From: Planctomycetota bacterium
GTDB taxonomy: Bacteria > Planctomycetota > PUPC01 > DSUN01
Direction of reading: 5' to 3'
Assembly: GCA_016872875.1 (NCBI GenBank)
Contig: VGYW01000093.1
Location: 1 to 22,213 of the forward strand
DNA: 22,213 nt
Part shown: in pieces, positions 12,779-18,742 of the stretch
Layout: the number at the start of each line of letters is the position of its first letter
Position numbering within the stretch: position 1 is the stretch's first letter
Program-made: the position numbers and the translations under genes
Notes under the pieces: model-generated
What the model saw: the letters and a program-made list of their open reading frames with translations, nothing else
Told to the model about the DNA's origin: nothing
Databases searched by the model: none

Positions 12779-14095
12779 TCAAAACCTATCCCAGGGGAAG
12801 AAGGCGAGGGAGCGGGTGGGGAAGATGGCGGCGGCGAGGGGCCGGGCGGCGGGGGTGATGCGGGCCTCGCCGAGGGCGAGGGCGGCGGAGGGGGTGTGGA
12901 AGCCGAGGATGAGGCGGCAGAGGTTGGCCTGGGAGGCGGTGACGGTGGCCGGGGCGCAGACGCGGGGCAGAGACGCCCCGCCTACAACCTCGATCTTGCC
13001 TCGTGACGCAACAAGGTCCACGGCGCCGATGTCAGTCTTGAGGCGCAGGCGGCCATTCCATACAGGTGGCACAGGCATCTTGCCTGTGATCGGTGGCTCC
13101 CCCACACAGGCTGGAAGCCTGTGCCACCAGGAGGCCAGGAGGCGCTGCCATTCGGGGGCCATGCGGCGGCAGAGGGATTCGAGGCCGACGATGCGGACCA
13201 TCGCGCCGCCGCGGTGGCCGACCGTGCGGTGGACTTCGCAGCCGTCGGCGAGGCAGAACTGGCCGATTGGGTGGGCGGTGGGCAGCTCGATGCGGACCTT
13301 GGGCTTCTCGCAGGCCTTCGCCGCCCTCGCAAGGTCGGCGAGGACGGAGACCACGGCGTCGCGGCTGGGCCGGCGGCCGAGGCTGACCTCGGTGAGGGCG
13401 AAGGCGTCGTCGCCACGCGGCTCGCCCCGCCAGTAGGCGCTGGGGCGGCCCTTCGCGTCTTCGATGATACGGCACCATTTCTCGCGGCAGGAACGGCGTG
13501 CCCAGAGGCCGCCCCAGCGGGCCATCGCGCCGTCGCGGGCCGCAAGGTCGTCGAGGTGGAGGCGGCGGATGGCCGCGGCGTCGGCCCGGCGCGCCCGGCG
13601 TCCGCGGTGGGGGGCCTTCAGCTCGGCAAGCTGTTGGCGGGAGACGAGCAGCCCGTCGTTCGCCACACCAGTGATGAAGCCGAACTTGTCGTAGAAGTTG
13701 GGGATGCCGAAGAGGAGCGAGAGGTCGTAGCCCTCGTCGCGCATGAACTGGTTGACGTGATCGAAGAGGGACCTCATCATGCCCTTCTTGCGGAGGTGTG
13801 GGAGGGTGCAGACGTCGCCGATGCCCGCGACGCGGACGAGGGCTGCGCCGAGGCGCATCGTGCGGTCGGCGATACGCACCTGCGCGATGGGCGTGCCGTC
13901 GGGCGCCCACATGGCCCGCGAGAGTCGCCACTGTTCGCGCGGCATGCGGTGGAGGAAGAGGTCCTTGCACAGCTCGAAGAGCCGCGGCCAGTTGCCGAAC
14001 GCCTTGCCGTAGAGGTCGGCGAGGGCCATGGCCTCCTGGCGCGTTCTCGGGCCGCGAATCTCGTAGGGACAAGGCGGCTTGCGTTTCGCGGGCAT
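12779..14095 (-). CDS. Eis-like GNAT N-acetyltransferase with SCP2-like C-terminus
   Basis: 438 residues. N-terminal GNAT domain: the acetyl-CoA-binding loop is at about 95-111 (VCTLPHLRKKGMMRSLF), and FYDKFGF at about 134-140 is typical of GNAT strand/helix 5. A second GNAT-like half and a C-terminal sterol-carrier-like domain (about 345-438, with LRLILGF-type and FP..D.F endings) give the Eis architecture. In mycobacterial Eis the C-terminal carboxylate of a Phe helps catalysis; this protein also ends in Phe (FFPWDRF). The acceptor is unknown; aminoglycoside acetylation should not be assumed. AGGAG lies six bases before ATG 14095. Two repeat insertions lie in frame at about residues 322-344 and 369-379. 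Confidence 0.8.
   Translation of the reverse strand: MPAKRKPPCPYEIRGPRTRQEAMALADLYGKAFGNWPRLFELCKDLFLHRMPREQWRLSRAMWAPDGTPIAQVRIADRTMRLGAALVRVAGIGDVCTLPHLRKKGMMRSLFDHVNQFMRDEGYDLSLLFGIPNFYDKFGFITGVANDGLLVSRQQLAELKAPHRGRRARRADAAAIRRLHLDDLAARDGAMARWGGLWARRSCREKWCRIIEDAKGRPSAYWRGEPRGDDAFALTEVSLGRRPSRDAVVSVLADLARAAKACEKPKVRIELPTAHPIGQFCLADGCEVHRTVGHRGGAMVRIVGLESLCRRMAPEWQRLLASWWHRLPACVGEPPITGKMPVPPVWNGRLRLKTDIGAVDLVASRGKIEVVGGASLPRVCAPATVTASQANLCRLILGFHTPSAALALGEARITPAARPLAAAIFPTRSLAFFPWDRF
12959..12989. repeat. GGGGCAG-GACGCCCC palindrome, in frame in the acetyltransferase
   Basis: 31 bases identical to 6427-6457. On the coding strand it reads VVGGASLPRV, as at 5694-5721, and it sits between two strands of the SCP2-like domain. 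The exact identity of distant copies suggests recent spread or gene conversion. Confidence 0.75.
13065..13128. repeat. GGTGGCACAGGC-family inverted repeat, in frame
   Basis: GGTGGCACAGGC (13065-13076) pairs with GCCTGTGCCACC (13117-13128). Inner sub-hairpins are present. On the minus strand it reads WHRLPACVGEPPITGKMPVP, a linker just before the SCP2-like domain of the acetyltransferase. Confidence 0.75.
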
Positions 14096-14122
14096 GTGGG
14101 CTCCTGCCGAGCGTGGTGGTGC

Positions 14123-14151
14123 ATGATACGTGCGCGGGGAGATGAGGTCAA
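14123..14151 (-). promoter_or_regulatory. Putative sigma70-type promoter of the acetyltransferase gene
   Basis: On the minus strand: -35 TTGACC (14146-14151), 17 bp, -10 TATCAT (14123-14128). Both boxes match consensus at five of six bases. The predicted start near 14116 gives a short leader of about 20 nt that holds the AGGAG site before ATG 14095. Confidence 0.6.
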
Positions 14152-14178
14152 ACGCCGCCGCGAGTCCTGGGTCCCCAA

Positions 14179-14206
14179 TCGTCGTCGTTGTCGTCGTCGT
14201 CGTCGA
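14179..14206. repeat. GTC trinucleotide microsatellite in a divergent promoter region
   Basis: A run of GTC units with one variant (GTT) lies between the two divergent putative promoters of the acetyltransferase and sulfatase genes. The 275-bp region 14096-14370 otherwise holds no gene. Confidence 0.7.
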
Positions 14207-14312
14207 ACGCCCAACACGGGCAAAGCCAAGAAACTCGACGACGCCGACGAGGACGAGAAGATGCCCGATGGGGTCTGCGCCGGTACCGGAAGCGGTTCTC
14301 GCAAGTCGGCCG

Positions 14313-14341
14313 TTGATCTCGCCTGTGGAAGCGCGTAGTAT
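14313..14341 (+). promoter_or_regulatory. Weak putative sigma70-type promoter of the sulfatase gene
   Basis: -35 TTGATC (14313-14318), 17 bp, -10 TAGTAT (14336-14341). Each box matches four of six consensus bases. The leader to GTG 14371 would be about 23 nt and includes the ribosome-binding site. Confidence 0.35.
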
Positions 14342-14370
14342 GGGCTGAGACGGGGGGAAAGGAGAGCCAC

Positions 14371-15741
14371 GTGAGCGCATCAGCACTGCCGCGCAGGGGG
14401 TTTCTGGCCACGCTCGCCGCGGGGCTGGCGGCGGGGCGCCTCCGCGCCGCCGAGGCGGAGGGCAAGCCGCGGAAGCCCAACGTCCTCGTCATCGTCGCCG
14501 ACGACCTCGGCTACGCCGACATCGGGGTCCACGGCTGCAAGGACATCCCGACGCCGCACATCGACTCCCTGGCCGCCGGCGGCGTGCGGTTCACCAACGG
14601 CTACGTGACCTGTCCCGTGTGCAGTCCCACGCGGGCCGGGCTGACGACGGGCCGCTACCAGCAGCGCTTCGGCCACGAGTTCAACACCGGCCCCGCTCCC
14701 GAGGGCGACGTTGGGCTGCCGCTCACCGAGACGACCTTCGCCGACCGCATGAAGGCGGCCGGCTACGCCACGGGCATGGTGGGCAAGTGGCACCTGGGCG
14801 CGGCGGCCAAGTTCCACCCGCTCCGGCGCGGCTTCGGCGAGTTCTTCGGCTTCCTCGGCGGCGCACACTCTTACACGAATCTGGCTGGCGGCCGCCGCGG
14901 GGGCATCCTCCGTGGCACCGAGCCCGCGAACGAGCAGGACTACCTCACCGACGCCTTCGCCCGCGAGGCCGTGGCCTTCATCGGGCGACACGAGAAGGAG
15001 CCCTTCTTCCTCTACCTCACCTTCAACGCCGTCCACAACCCGCTCCAGGCCCCGGCGAAGTACCTCGACCGCTTCCCCACGCTGAAGGGCAATCGCCGCA
15101 CCTACGCGGCCATGCTCTCGGCGATGGACGACGGCATCGGGGCCGTGCTCAAGAAGCTCCGCGACGCCGGCATCGAGCAGAATACGCTGATCTTCTTCAT
15201 CAGCGACAACGGCGGGCCGCCGCGGGCCAACGCCTCGTCCAACGGCGCGCTGCGCGCCAGCAAGGGCACCGTCTACGAGGGCGGCATCCGCGTGCCCTTC
15301 ATCATCCAGTGGAAGGCCCAGCTCCCCGGCGGCAGGACCTTCGACCAGCCCGTCATCAGCCTGGACATCCTGCCCACGGCCCTTGCCGCGGGCGGCGCCC
15401 CCGTGCCGCCCGAGGCGAAGCTCGATGGCGTGGACCTGTTGCCGTTCGTCAAGGGCGAGAAGGCGACCGCTCCGCACGGCGTGCTCTTCTGGCGCTTCGG
15501 CGCCCAGGCCGCGGCGCGCAAGGGCAACTGGAAGTTCGTCCAGCCCCGCTCCGGCGCCAGCGAACTCTACGATCTGGCCGCCGACGTCGGCGAGAGCAAG
15601 AACCTGGCGGCGGAGAAGCCCGACGTCCTCAAGGACCTCAGCGACGCCTGGGCCAAGTGGCACGCCGAGCTCAAGGACCCCCTCTGGGGCGGGAGGCAGC
15701 GGGAGAGGCCGCGAGCACGGGCCAAAGGCAAGGCGAAGTGA
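14371..15741 (+). CDS. Exported sulfatase (formylglycine-dependent, arylsulfatase A type)
   Basis: 456 residues from GTG 14371, with GGAG at 14361-14364. The N-terminus has a twin-arginine-like signal (PRRGFLATLAAGLAAG), suggesting export. Catalytic features of type I sulfatases: NVLVIVADDLGY with metal ligands Asp44 and Asp45; CSPTR at 84-88, where Cys84 would be converted to formylglycine; GKWHLG; and FFISDNGGP as the later metal-binding segment. The length is typical of the family. It removes sulfate esters, probably from algal or host polysaccharides; the exact substrate cannot be read. The anaerobic or FGE-type maturation gene is not in the window. The C-terminus ends in a basic low-complexity tail (RARAKGKAK). 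Confidence 0.9.
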   Translation: MSASALPRRGFLATLAAGLAAGRLRAAEAEGKPRKPNVLVIVADDLGYADIGVHGCKDIPTPHIDSLAAGGVRFTNGYVTCPVCSPTRAGLTTGRYQQRFGHEFNTGPAPEGDVGLPLTETTFADRMKAAGYATGMVGKWHLGAAAKFHPLRRGFGEFFGFLGGAHSYTNLAGGRRGGILRGTEPANEQDYLTDAFAREAVAFIGRHEKEPFFLYLTFNAVHNPLQAPAKYLDRFPTLKGNRRTYAAMLSAMDDGIGAVLKKLRDAGIEQNTLIFFISDNGGPPRANASSNGALRASKGTVYEGGIRVPFIIQWKAQLPGGRTFDQPVISLDILPTALAAGGAPVPPEAKLDGVDLLPFVKGEKATAPHGVLFWRFGAQAAARKGNWKFVQPRSGASELYDLAADVGESKNLAAEKPDVLKDLSDAWAKWHAELKDPLWGGRQRERPRARAKGKAK

Positions 15742-15757
15742 AGCACGACGGGTGTGG

Positions 15758-15785
15758 TTGACATCCGGCCGGCCTGGGCTATGAT
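15758..15785 (+). promoter_or_regulatory. Near-consensus sigma70-type promoter for the DUF1559-like gene
   Basis: -35 TTGACA (15758-15763), 16 bp, -10 TATGAT (15780-15785; 5 of 6 bases). It starts 16 bases after the sulfatase stop, so the downstream gene need not depend on the sulfatase transcript. The predicted start near 15792 gives a leader of about 47 nt. Confidence 0.65.
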
Positions 15786-15838
15786 TGGCGGCGGCGTGTT
15801 CTCTGGGGCGTTCGGACAAACGGGGAAAGGAGACGGGC

Positions 15839-16585
15839 ATGGGCGCAATGCACTGGGCGAACGGGCAGGCGGGGCCGCGGGGCGGCGCGAGCGCGCTGGC
15901 CAGCCTCGCGTGCGTGGCAGGGGTGTTGTTCCTCGTTGCCGTGGTAGGGGCCGCGCTCCTCCAGGCCGGCCCAGACAAGGCGCGCGCGGAGGCCCGACGC
16001 ATCCGCTGCCGAAACAACCTGAACATGTTTGCCAAGGGGGTGGCGACGTATCTCAACGAGCTGGGCGACAACCGCTTCTACCCCTGGCCCGCGGGCCGGG
16101 CGGGCTGCGGCGGCGAGCGCGAGAAGGCCGACTTCGGCGGCGCCGAATGGCTCGCCTCGCTCTACTGGACCAAGATCATCCCCGACCCGGAGCACTTCCT
16201 CTGCCCCAGCTCGGGCGACGACAACGGCAAGGGCGAGAAGCTCGGCACGGCCGGCTGCCCGCAGGGCAAGGACGCGCCGAAGGACGGCAAGCTCGGCCCG
16301 CGAGCCGTCAGCTACGCCGGCTTCGGCGCCGACAGCGTGGCCGTGTGGCTGAAGGAGAAGATGAAGAAGGAGCCGAAGGAGCGCAAGATGGCCCTCCGCG
16401 ACGACTTCCCGCCCAACGAGCCGATGGCCTGCGACGACACCGAGGACCCGATCAACCACAGCGACGAGGACGCCAAGGGGATGTCGGTGATGTTCTTCGA
16501 CAGCCACGTGGAGTTCTGGACCGCCGACAAGGTGAACCTCGAGCGCGGGGTGGGCAGCGGAGACCTCGTGGCGTTGCGGAACTAG
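15839..16585 (+). CDS. DUF1559-like membrane-anchored protein with H-X9-DG-like tail
   Basis: 248 residues from ATG 15839, which has AAAGGAGA (15826-15833) upstream. There is a single N-terminal transmembrane helix at about 18-42 (ASLACVAGVLFLVAVVGAAL), then RCRNNLNMFAKGVATYLNE, reminiscent of the CxNNLKQ...LHNYH segment of planctomycete DUF1559 pseudopilin-like proteins. The C-terminus has NHSDEDAKGMSVMFFDSHVEFW, a variant of the H-X9-DG motif (here His then FDS). The prepilin cleavage motif (GFTLVE) is missing, so it is a signal-anchor protein, not an obvious pilin. Function unknown. The stop codon lies inside the left arm of the inverted repeat at 16582-16685. Confidence 0.7.
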   Translation: MGAMHWANGQAGPRGGASALASLACVAGVLFLVAVVGAALLQAGPDKARAEARRIRCRNNLNMFAKGVATYLNELGDNRFYPWPAGRAGCGGEREKADFGGAEWLASLYWTKIIPDPEHFLCPSSGDDNGKGEKLGTAGCPQGKDAPKDGKLGPRAVSYAGFGADSVAVWLKEKMKKEPKERKMALRDDFPPNEPMACDDTEDPINHSDEDAKGMSVMFFDSHVEFWTADKVNLERGVGSGDLVALRN

Positions 16586-16685
16586 GCTCTGTACGACGAT
16601 AGGCCGGAGTGGGTAACGCCAGCATCTTGCTGGCACCCAGACGCCGCCTGGAAGGCGGCGCTACGAATCGTCGTACAGAGCCTAG
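16582..16685. terminator. Stop-to-stop inverted repeat, probable bidirectional terminator
   Basis: Perfect 19-bp arms CTAGGCTCTGTACGACGAT (16582-16600) and its reverse complement (16667-16685). The TAG of the plus-strand gene (16583-16585) is in the left arm and the TAG of the minus-strand small ORF (16682-16684) in the right arm. Inside are two hairpins, GCCAGCA/TGCTGGC (16618-16634) and CGCCGCC/GGCGGCG (16642-16660). No T-tract is present, so termination function is inferred from position and structure. Confidence 0.65.
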
Positions 16686-16834
16686 AGGTCCACAAAGATG
16701 GGGCCGGTGCCGCGCTTGCCGGTGGACCTGAAGTAGCTGCCGCCGTAGAAGTGCCAGGGGAGGCTCTCGAGGATGGGCACGGCGCGCTCCGGGGTCAGGG
16801 TGGCGGCGAGGTCGGGCGAGATGACGCCCGTCAC
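16682..16834 (-). CDS. Small ORF coupled to the sialidase, unknown function
   Basis: 50 residues from GTG 16834, whose GTGA overlaps the sialidase stop (16831-16833). An in-frame ATG at 16858 would give 58 residues. It contains a protein-like segment (LTPERAVPILESLPWHF, YGGSYFRSTGKRG, ending in PIFVDL) with balanced composition. I do not recognise a family. It could be a true short coupled gene or the C-terminal remnant of a longer gene once downstream of the sialidase. Confidence 0.45.
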   Translation of the reverse strand: MTGVISPDLAATLTPERAVPILESLPWHFYGGSYFRSTGKRGTGPIFVDL

Positions 16835-17907
16835 TTGCCCTCGCGCTCGGTGAGCCATTGGGTGGGGAATCGGGCGAGGGTGAGCTTTTCGTAGGGGTGC
16901 TTTTCGCCGCGCTCGTAGAGGCAGCAGGCCGTGCCGTCGGGGAGGACGCAGAGGTCGGAGTAGGCCGACGGGCCGGGGTGGAGGAGCTTGGCGGCGGGCC
17001 AGGTCTTCCCCTCGTCGGTGCTGAGGCGGACGGTCATCTTCTCGCGCCTGGCGCTAGCGGGGTTGGAGAAGAGGATGGCGGCGCCGCAGCGGACCGCGCT
17101 CGCCTGGCAGGTGGGGCAGGGGAGGGCGTCGTCGAAGGCGACGTCCGACCAGGTGAGCCCGGCGTCCCTGCTGTGGGCGATGGCGCGGCGGCCCTTGCCG
17201 AAGAAGTTGCGCATGTTCATGTAGAGCGAGCCGTCGGCAAGCTCGACGGCGATGCACTCGTTGGTCTTCGGGGCCAGCGCGCCGCCGAGCTTCCAGGTGG
17301 CCCCGCCGTCGTCGCTGTAGATGACGTGCGAGCGGGTGTTGCTCCGGCGGTCCGTGCCGTCGGGCAGGGTCGGGTCGCGGTGGTCGCAGGGGATGAGGAG
17401 CCGCCCGCTCCTCAACTGGATGCCGTGGCCTGGGCCGGTTGCGTACCAGATCCAGTGCGGCAGCTTCACGTCCTTCGTGATGTCCGCCGGCTTCTCCCAG
17501 GTCTCTCCGTCGTCGGTGCTCTTGATGGTGAACACGCGGTCGTTGTTCCGCGTGAAGGCCAGGAGGACTGCGCCGGTGGTGCGGTCCACGACGGGGCAGG
17601 GGTTCCCGATGGTGTTCTCGCCGTCGTCCCAGACGAGTTGCATCTTGCCCCAGGTCTTCCCGCCGTCGGTGGAGCGCTTGAGCACGATGTCAATGTCGCC
17701 GGCGTCGCCCTGTCCCTTCCGCCGCCCCTCGCAGAAGGCGAGGAGGGTGCCCTTCTTCGTGACGGCGAGCGCCGGGATGCGGAAGGTGTGGCAGCCCTCC
17801 TGGCCGCTGGTGAAGACGTCAACCTGTTCGAGCTCGGCGGCCTGCGCTTGCATGGTTCCTCCAATGGTGGGGAGACACAGCGAGAGGACCAGAGCCAGAG
17901 CCTTCAT
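16831..17907 (-). CDS. Secreted exo-alpha-sialidase (GH33-type)
   Basis: 358 residues with a signal peptide (MKALALVLSLCLPTIGGTMQAQA). GH33 hallmarks: FRIP at 42-45 with Arg43 of the arginine triad, and five Asp boxes (SxDxGxTW) at about 79-86, 130-137, 198-205, 246-253 and 296-303. The others are the DxD region GDIDIVLKRS, the NECIAVELADGSLYMNMRN segment (Glu218, Arg233), and AYSDL with the probable nucleophile Tyr316. It is expected to release terminal sialic acids from glycoconjugates outside the cytoplasm. ATG 17907 follows AGGAG; upstream in-frame codons overlap the toxin gene region and are rejected. No promoter was seen directly upstream, so it may depend on transcription from the toxin-antitoxin pair or the kinase. 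Confidence 0.9.
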   Translation of the reverse strand: MKALALVLSLCLPTIGGTMQAQAAELEQVDVFTSGQEGCHTFRIPALAVTKKGTLLAFCEGRRKGQGDAGDIDIVLKRSTDGGKTWGKMQLVWDDGENTIGNPCPVVDRTTGAVLLAFTRNNDRVFTIKSTDDGETWEKPADITKDVKLPHWIWYATGPGHGIQLRSGRLLIPCDHRDPTLPDGTDRRSNTRSHVIYSDDGGATWKLGGALAPKTNECIAVELADGSLYMNMRNFFGKGRRAIAHSRDAGLTWSDVAFDDALPCPTCQASAVRCGAAILFSNPASARREKMTVRLSTDEGKTWPAAKLLHPGPSAYSDLCVLPDGTACCLYERGEKHPYEKLTLARFPTQWLTEREGK

Positions 17908-17918
17908 GGGAGCGCTCC

Positions 17919-18026
17919 TCACTTGCTGCGGTCGGCGCCGTCGGCGAGCGCCTCCAGGCTGAAGCTGGCGGAAGCGACGCGCCCGCAGGCGTCCCGGTCG
18001 GCGGGTCGGGAGGGGCTGCCCCTGGC
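17919..18026 (-). pseudogene. Possible C-terminal remnant of a lost gene upstream of the sialidase
   Basis: A minus-strand frame open from 18026 to the TGA at 17919-17921 ends in VASASFSLEALADGADRSK, which reads like a natural C-terminus. It has no start of its own; the PIN toxin gene stops at 18029, right next to it. The TGA overlaps the sialidase ribosome-binding region. One reading: an ancestral gene in operon with the sialidase was replaced by the toxin-antitoxin pair. The evidence is compositional only. Confidence 0.3.
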
Positions 18027-18028
18027 CG

Positions 18029-18430
18029 CTACTGGAAGAGGATGCGGAAGCCAGCTTGCTCGAAGTGGTGGTCACCAGTGAGCGCCTCGGAGATGCCGAG
18101 CCGGTCCATCGCAGCAAATGAGATGCAGTCGGTGAGGGGCCAGGCCCTGTCCGGCCTCTCGGAGAAGAGTCTCAGGCCCGACTCGAAGAGCTCGGAGCTG
18201 GGTGGAAGAACCGTGCAAGCCGGGTCCGCGCGCAGCAGTGCCAGGAGCGTCAGGAAGTTGGGCCGCAGGGCCGGCTCCGCATGGGCGTCCGCGACTTCCG
18301 TGAGCACCCAGACGGTGGTGACGGTCGGCTGCCAGAGCGTCTCGGACAGCTCGTGCGCCCGCTGGTGGTCCTGGTCGTCCGGATTCATCAACGCCAGGTA
18401 GTAGAATGAATCCGCGAACACGGGAGTCAT
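18029..18430 (-). CDS. vapC: PIN-domain toxin (VapC-like)
   Basis: 133 residues. PIN nuclease acidic residues are visible: Asp7 (VFADSFYY), Glu45 (LTEVADA), Asp101 (LTDCISFAAM) and Asp120 (LTGDHHF). Length is standard. As a VapC-type enzyme it would cleave RNA with Mg2+ when freed from its antitoxin. ATG 18430 overlaps the antitoxin stop by four bases (ATGA), the usual coupled arrangement. The exact RNA target is unknown. Confidence 0.85.
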   Translation of the reverse strand: MTPVFADSFYYLALMNPDDQDHQRAHELSETLWQPTVTTVWVLTEVADAHAEPALRPNFLTLLALLRADPACTVLPPSSELFESGLRLFSERPDRAWPLTDCISFAAMDRLGISEALTGDHHFEQAGFRILFQ

Positions 18431-18642
18431 TTCTTGGGGGCCCCGTGGAGGTAGTGGTCATGGTTTCGCGCCATGTCGGCGGGCAGTCCCTTGGAGACCC
18501 CGATCACGTCACGCAGGCGCTCGGCCAGACTCCGTCGCGGGCCGGCTGCTGCCAACTCCACGCGCACGGGGGCTCCCTCCGGCAGGGCGACCGGCTCGTC
18601 CAGAACCACCATCCCGTCCTTCACGTGACCATTGTACGGCAT
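18427..18642 (-). CDS. Antitoxin of the PIN toxin (DUF104/AF2212-like N-terminus)
   Basis: 71 residues. The N-terminal half (MPYNGHVKDGMVVLDEPVAL, PEGAPVRVEL) resembles AF2212/DUF104-type antitoxins, with the pattern DGxxxLxExxxLPEG. The C-terminal half (LAERLRDVIGVSKGLPADMA, RNHDHYLHG) probably binds the toxin. AAGGAG (18649-18654) precedes ATG 18642. It lies first in the pair and may also bind the palindrome at 18666-18684 to repress its own promoter. Confidence 0.8.
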   Translation of the reverse strand: MPYNGHVKDGMVVLDEPVALPEGAPVRVELAAAGPRRSLAERLRDVIGVSKGLPADMARNHDHYLHGAPKK

Positions 18643-18665
18643 AGGTCACTCCTTAGCGCTCACCA

Positions 18666-18700
18666 GATTCGATAGTATCCGATCCCGCACGCCAAAGCAA
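18666..18700 (-). promoter_or_regulatory. Putative promoter with overlapping palindrome of the toxin-antitoxin pair
   Basis: On the minus strand: -35 TTGCTT (18695-18700), 17 bp, -10 TACTAT (18672-18677). The -10 sits in a 19-bp imperfect palindrome (18666-18684; seven of nine base pairs match, core GATAGTATC). Autoregulation by the antitoxin or toxin-antitoxin complex would act here. The boxes match consensus only moderately. Confidence 0.4.
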
Positions 18701-18742
18701 GGGTCCGCATGACGCTGACTACGGTGGCGTGCGGAGAAGGAG

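Noticed and set aside
13121..14338. 405-residue plus-strand frame across the acetyltransferase gene
   Set aside because: Antisense shadow in GC-rich DNA; the minus strand encodes a coherent Eis-like protein.
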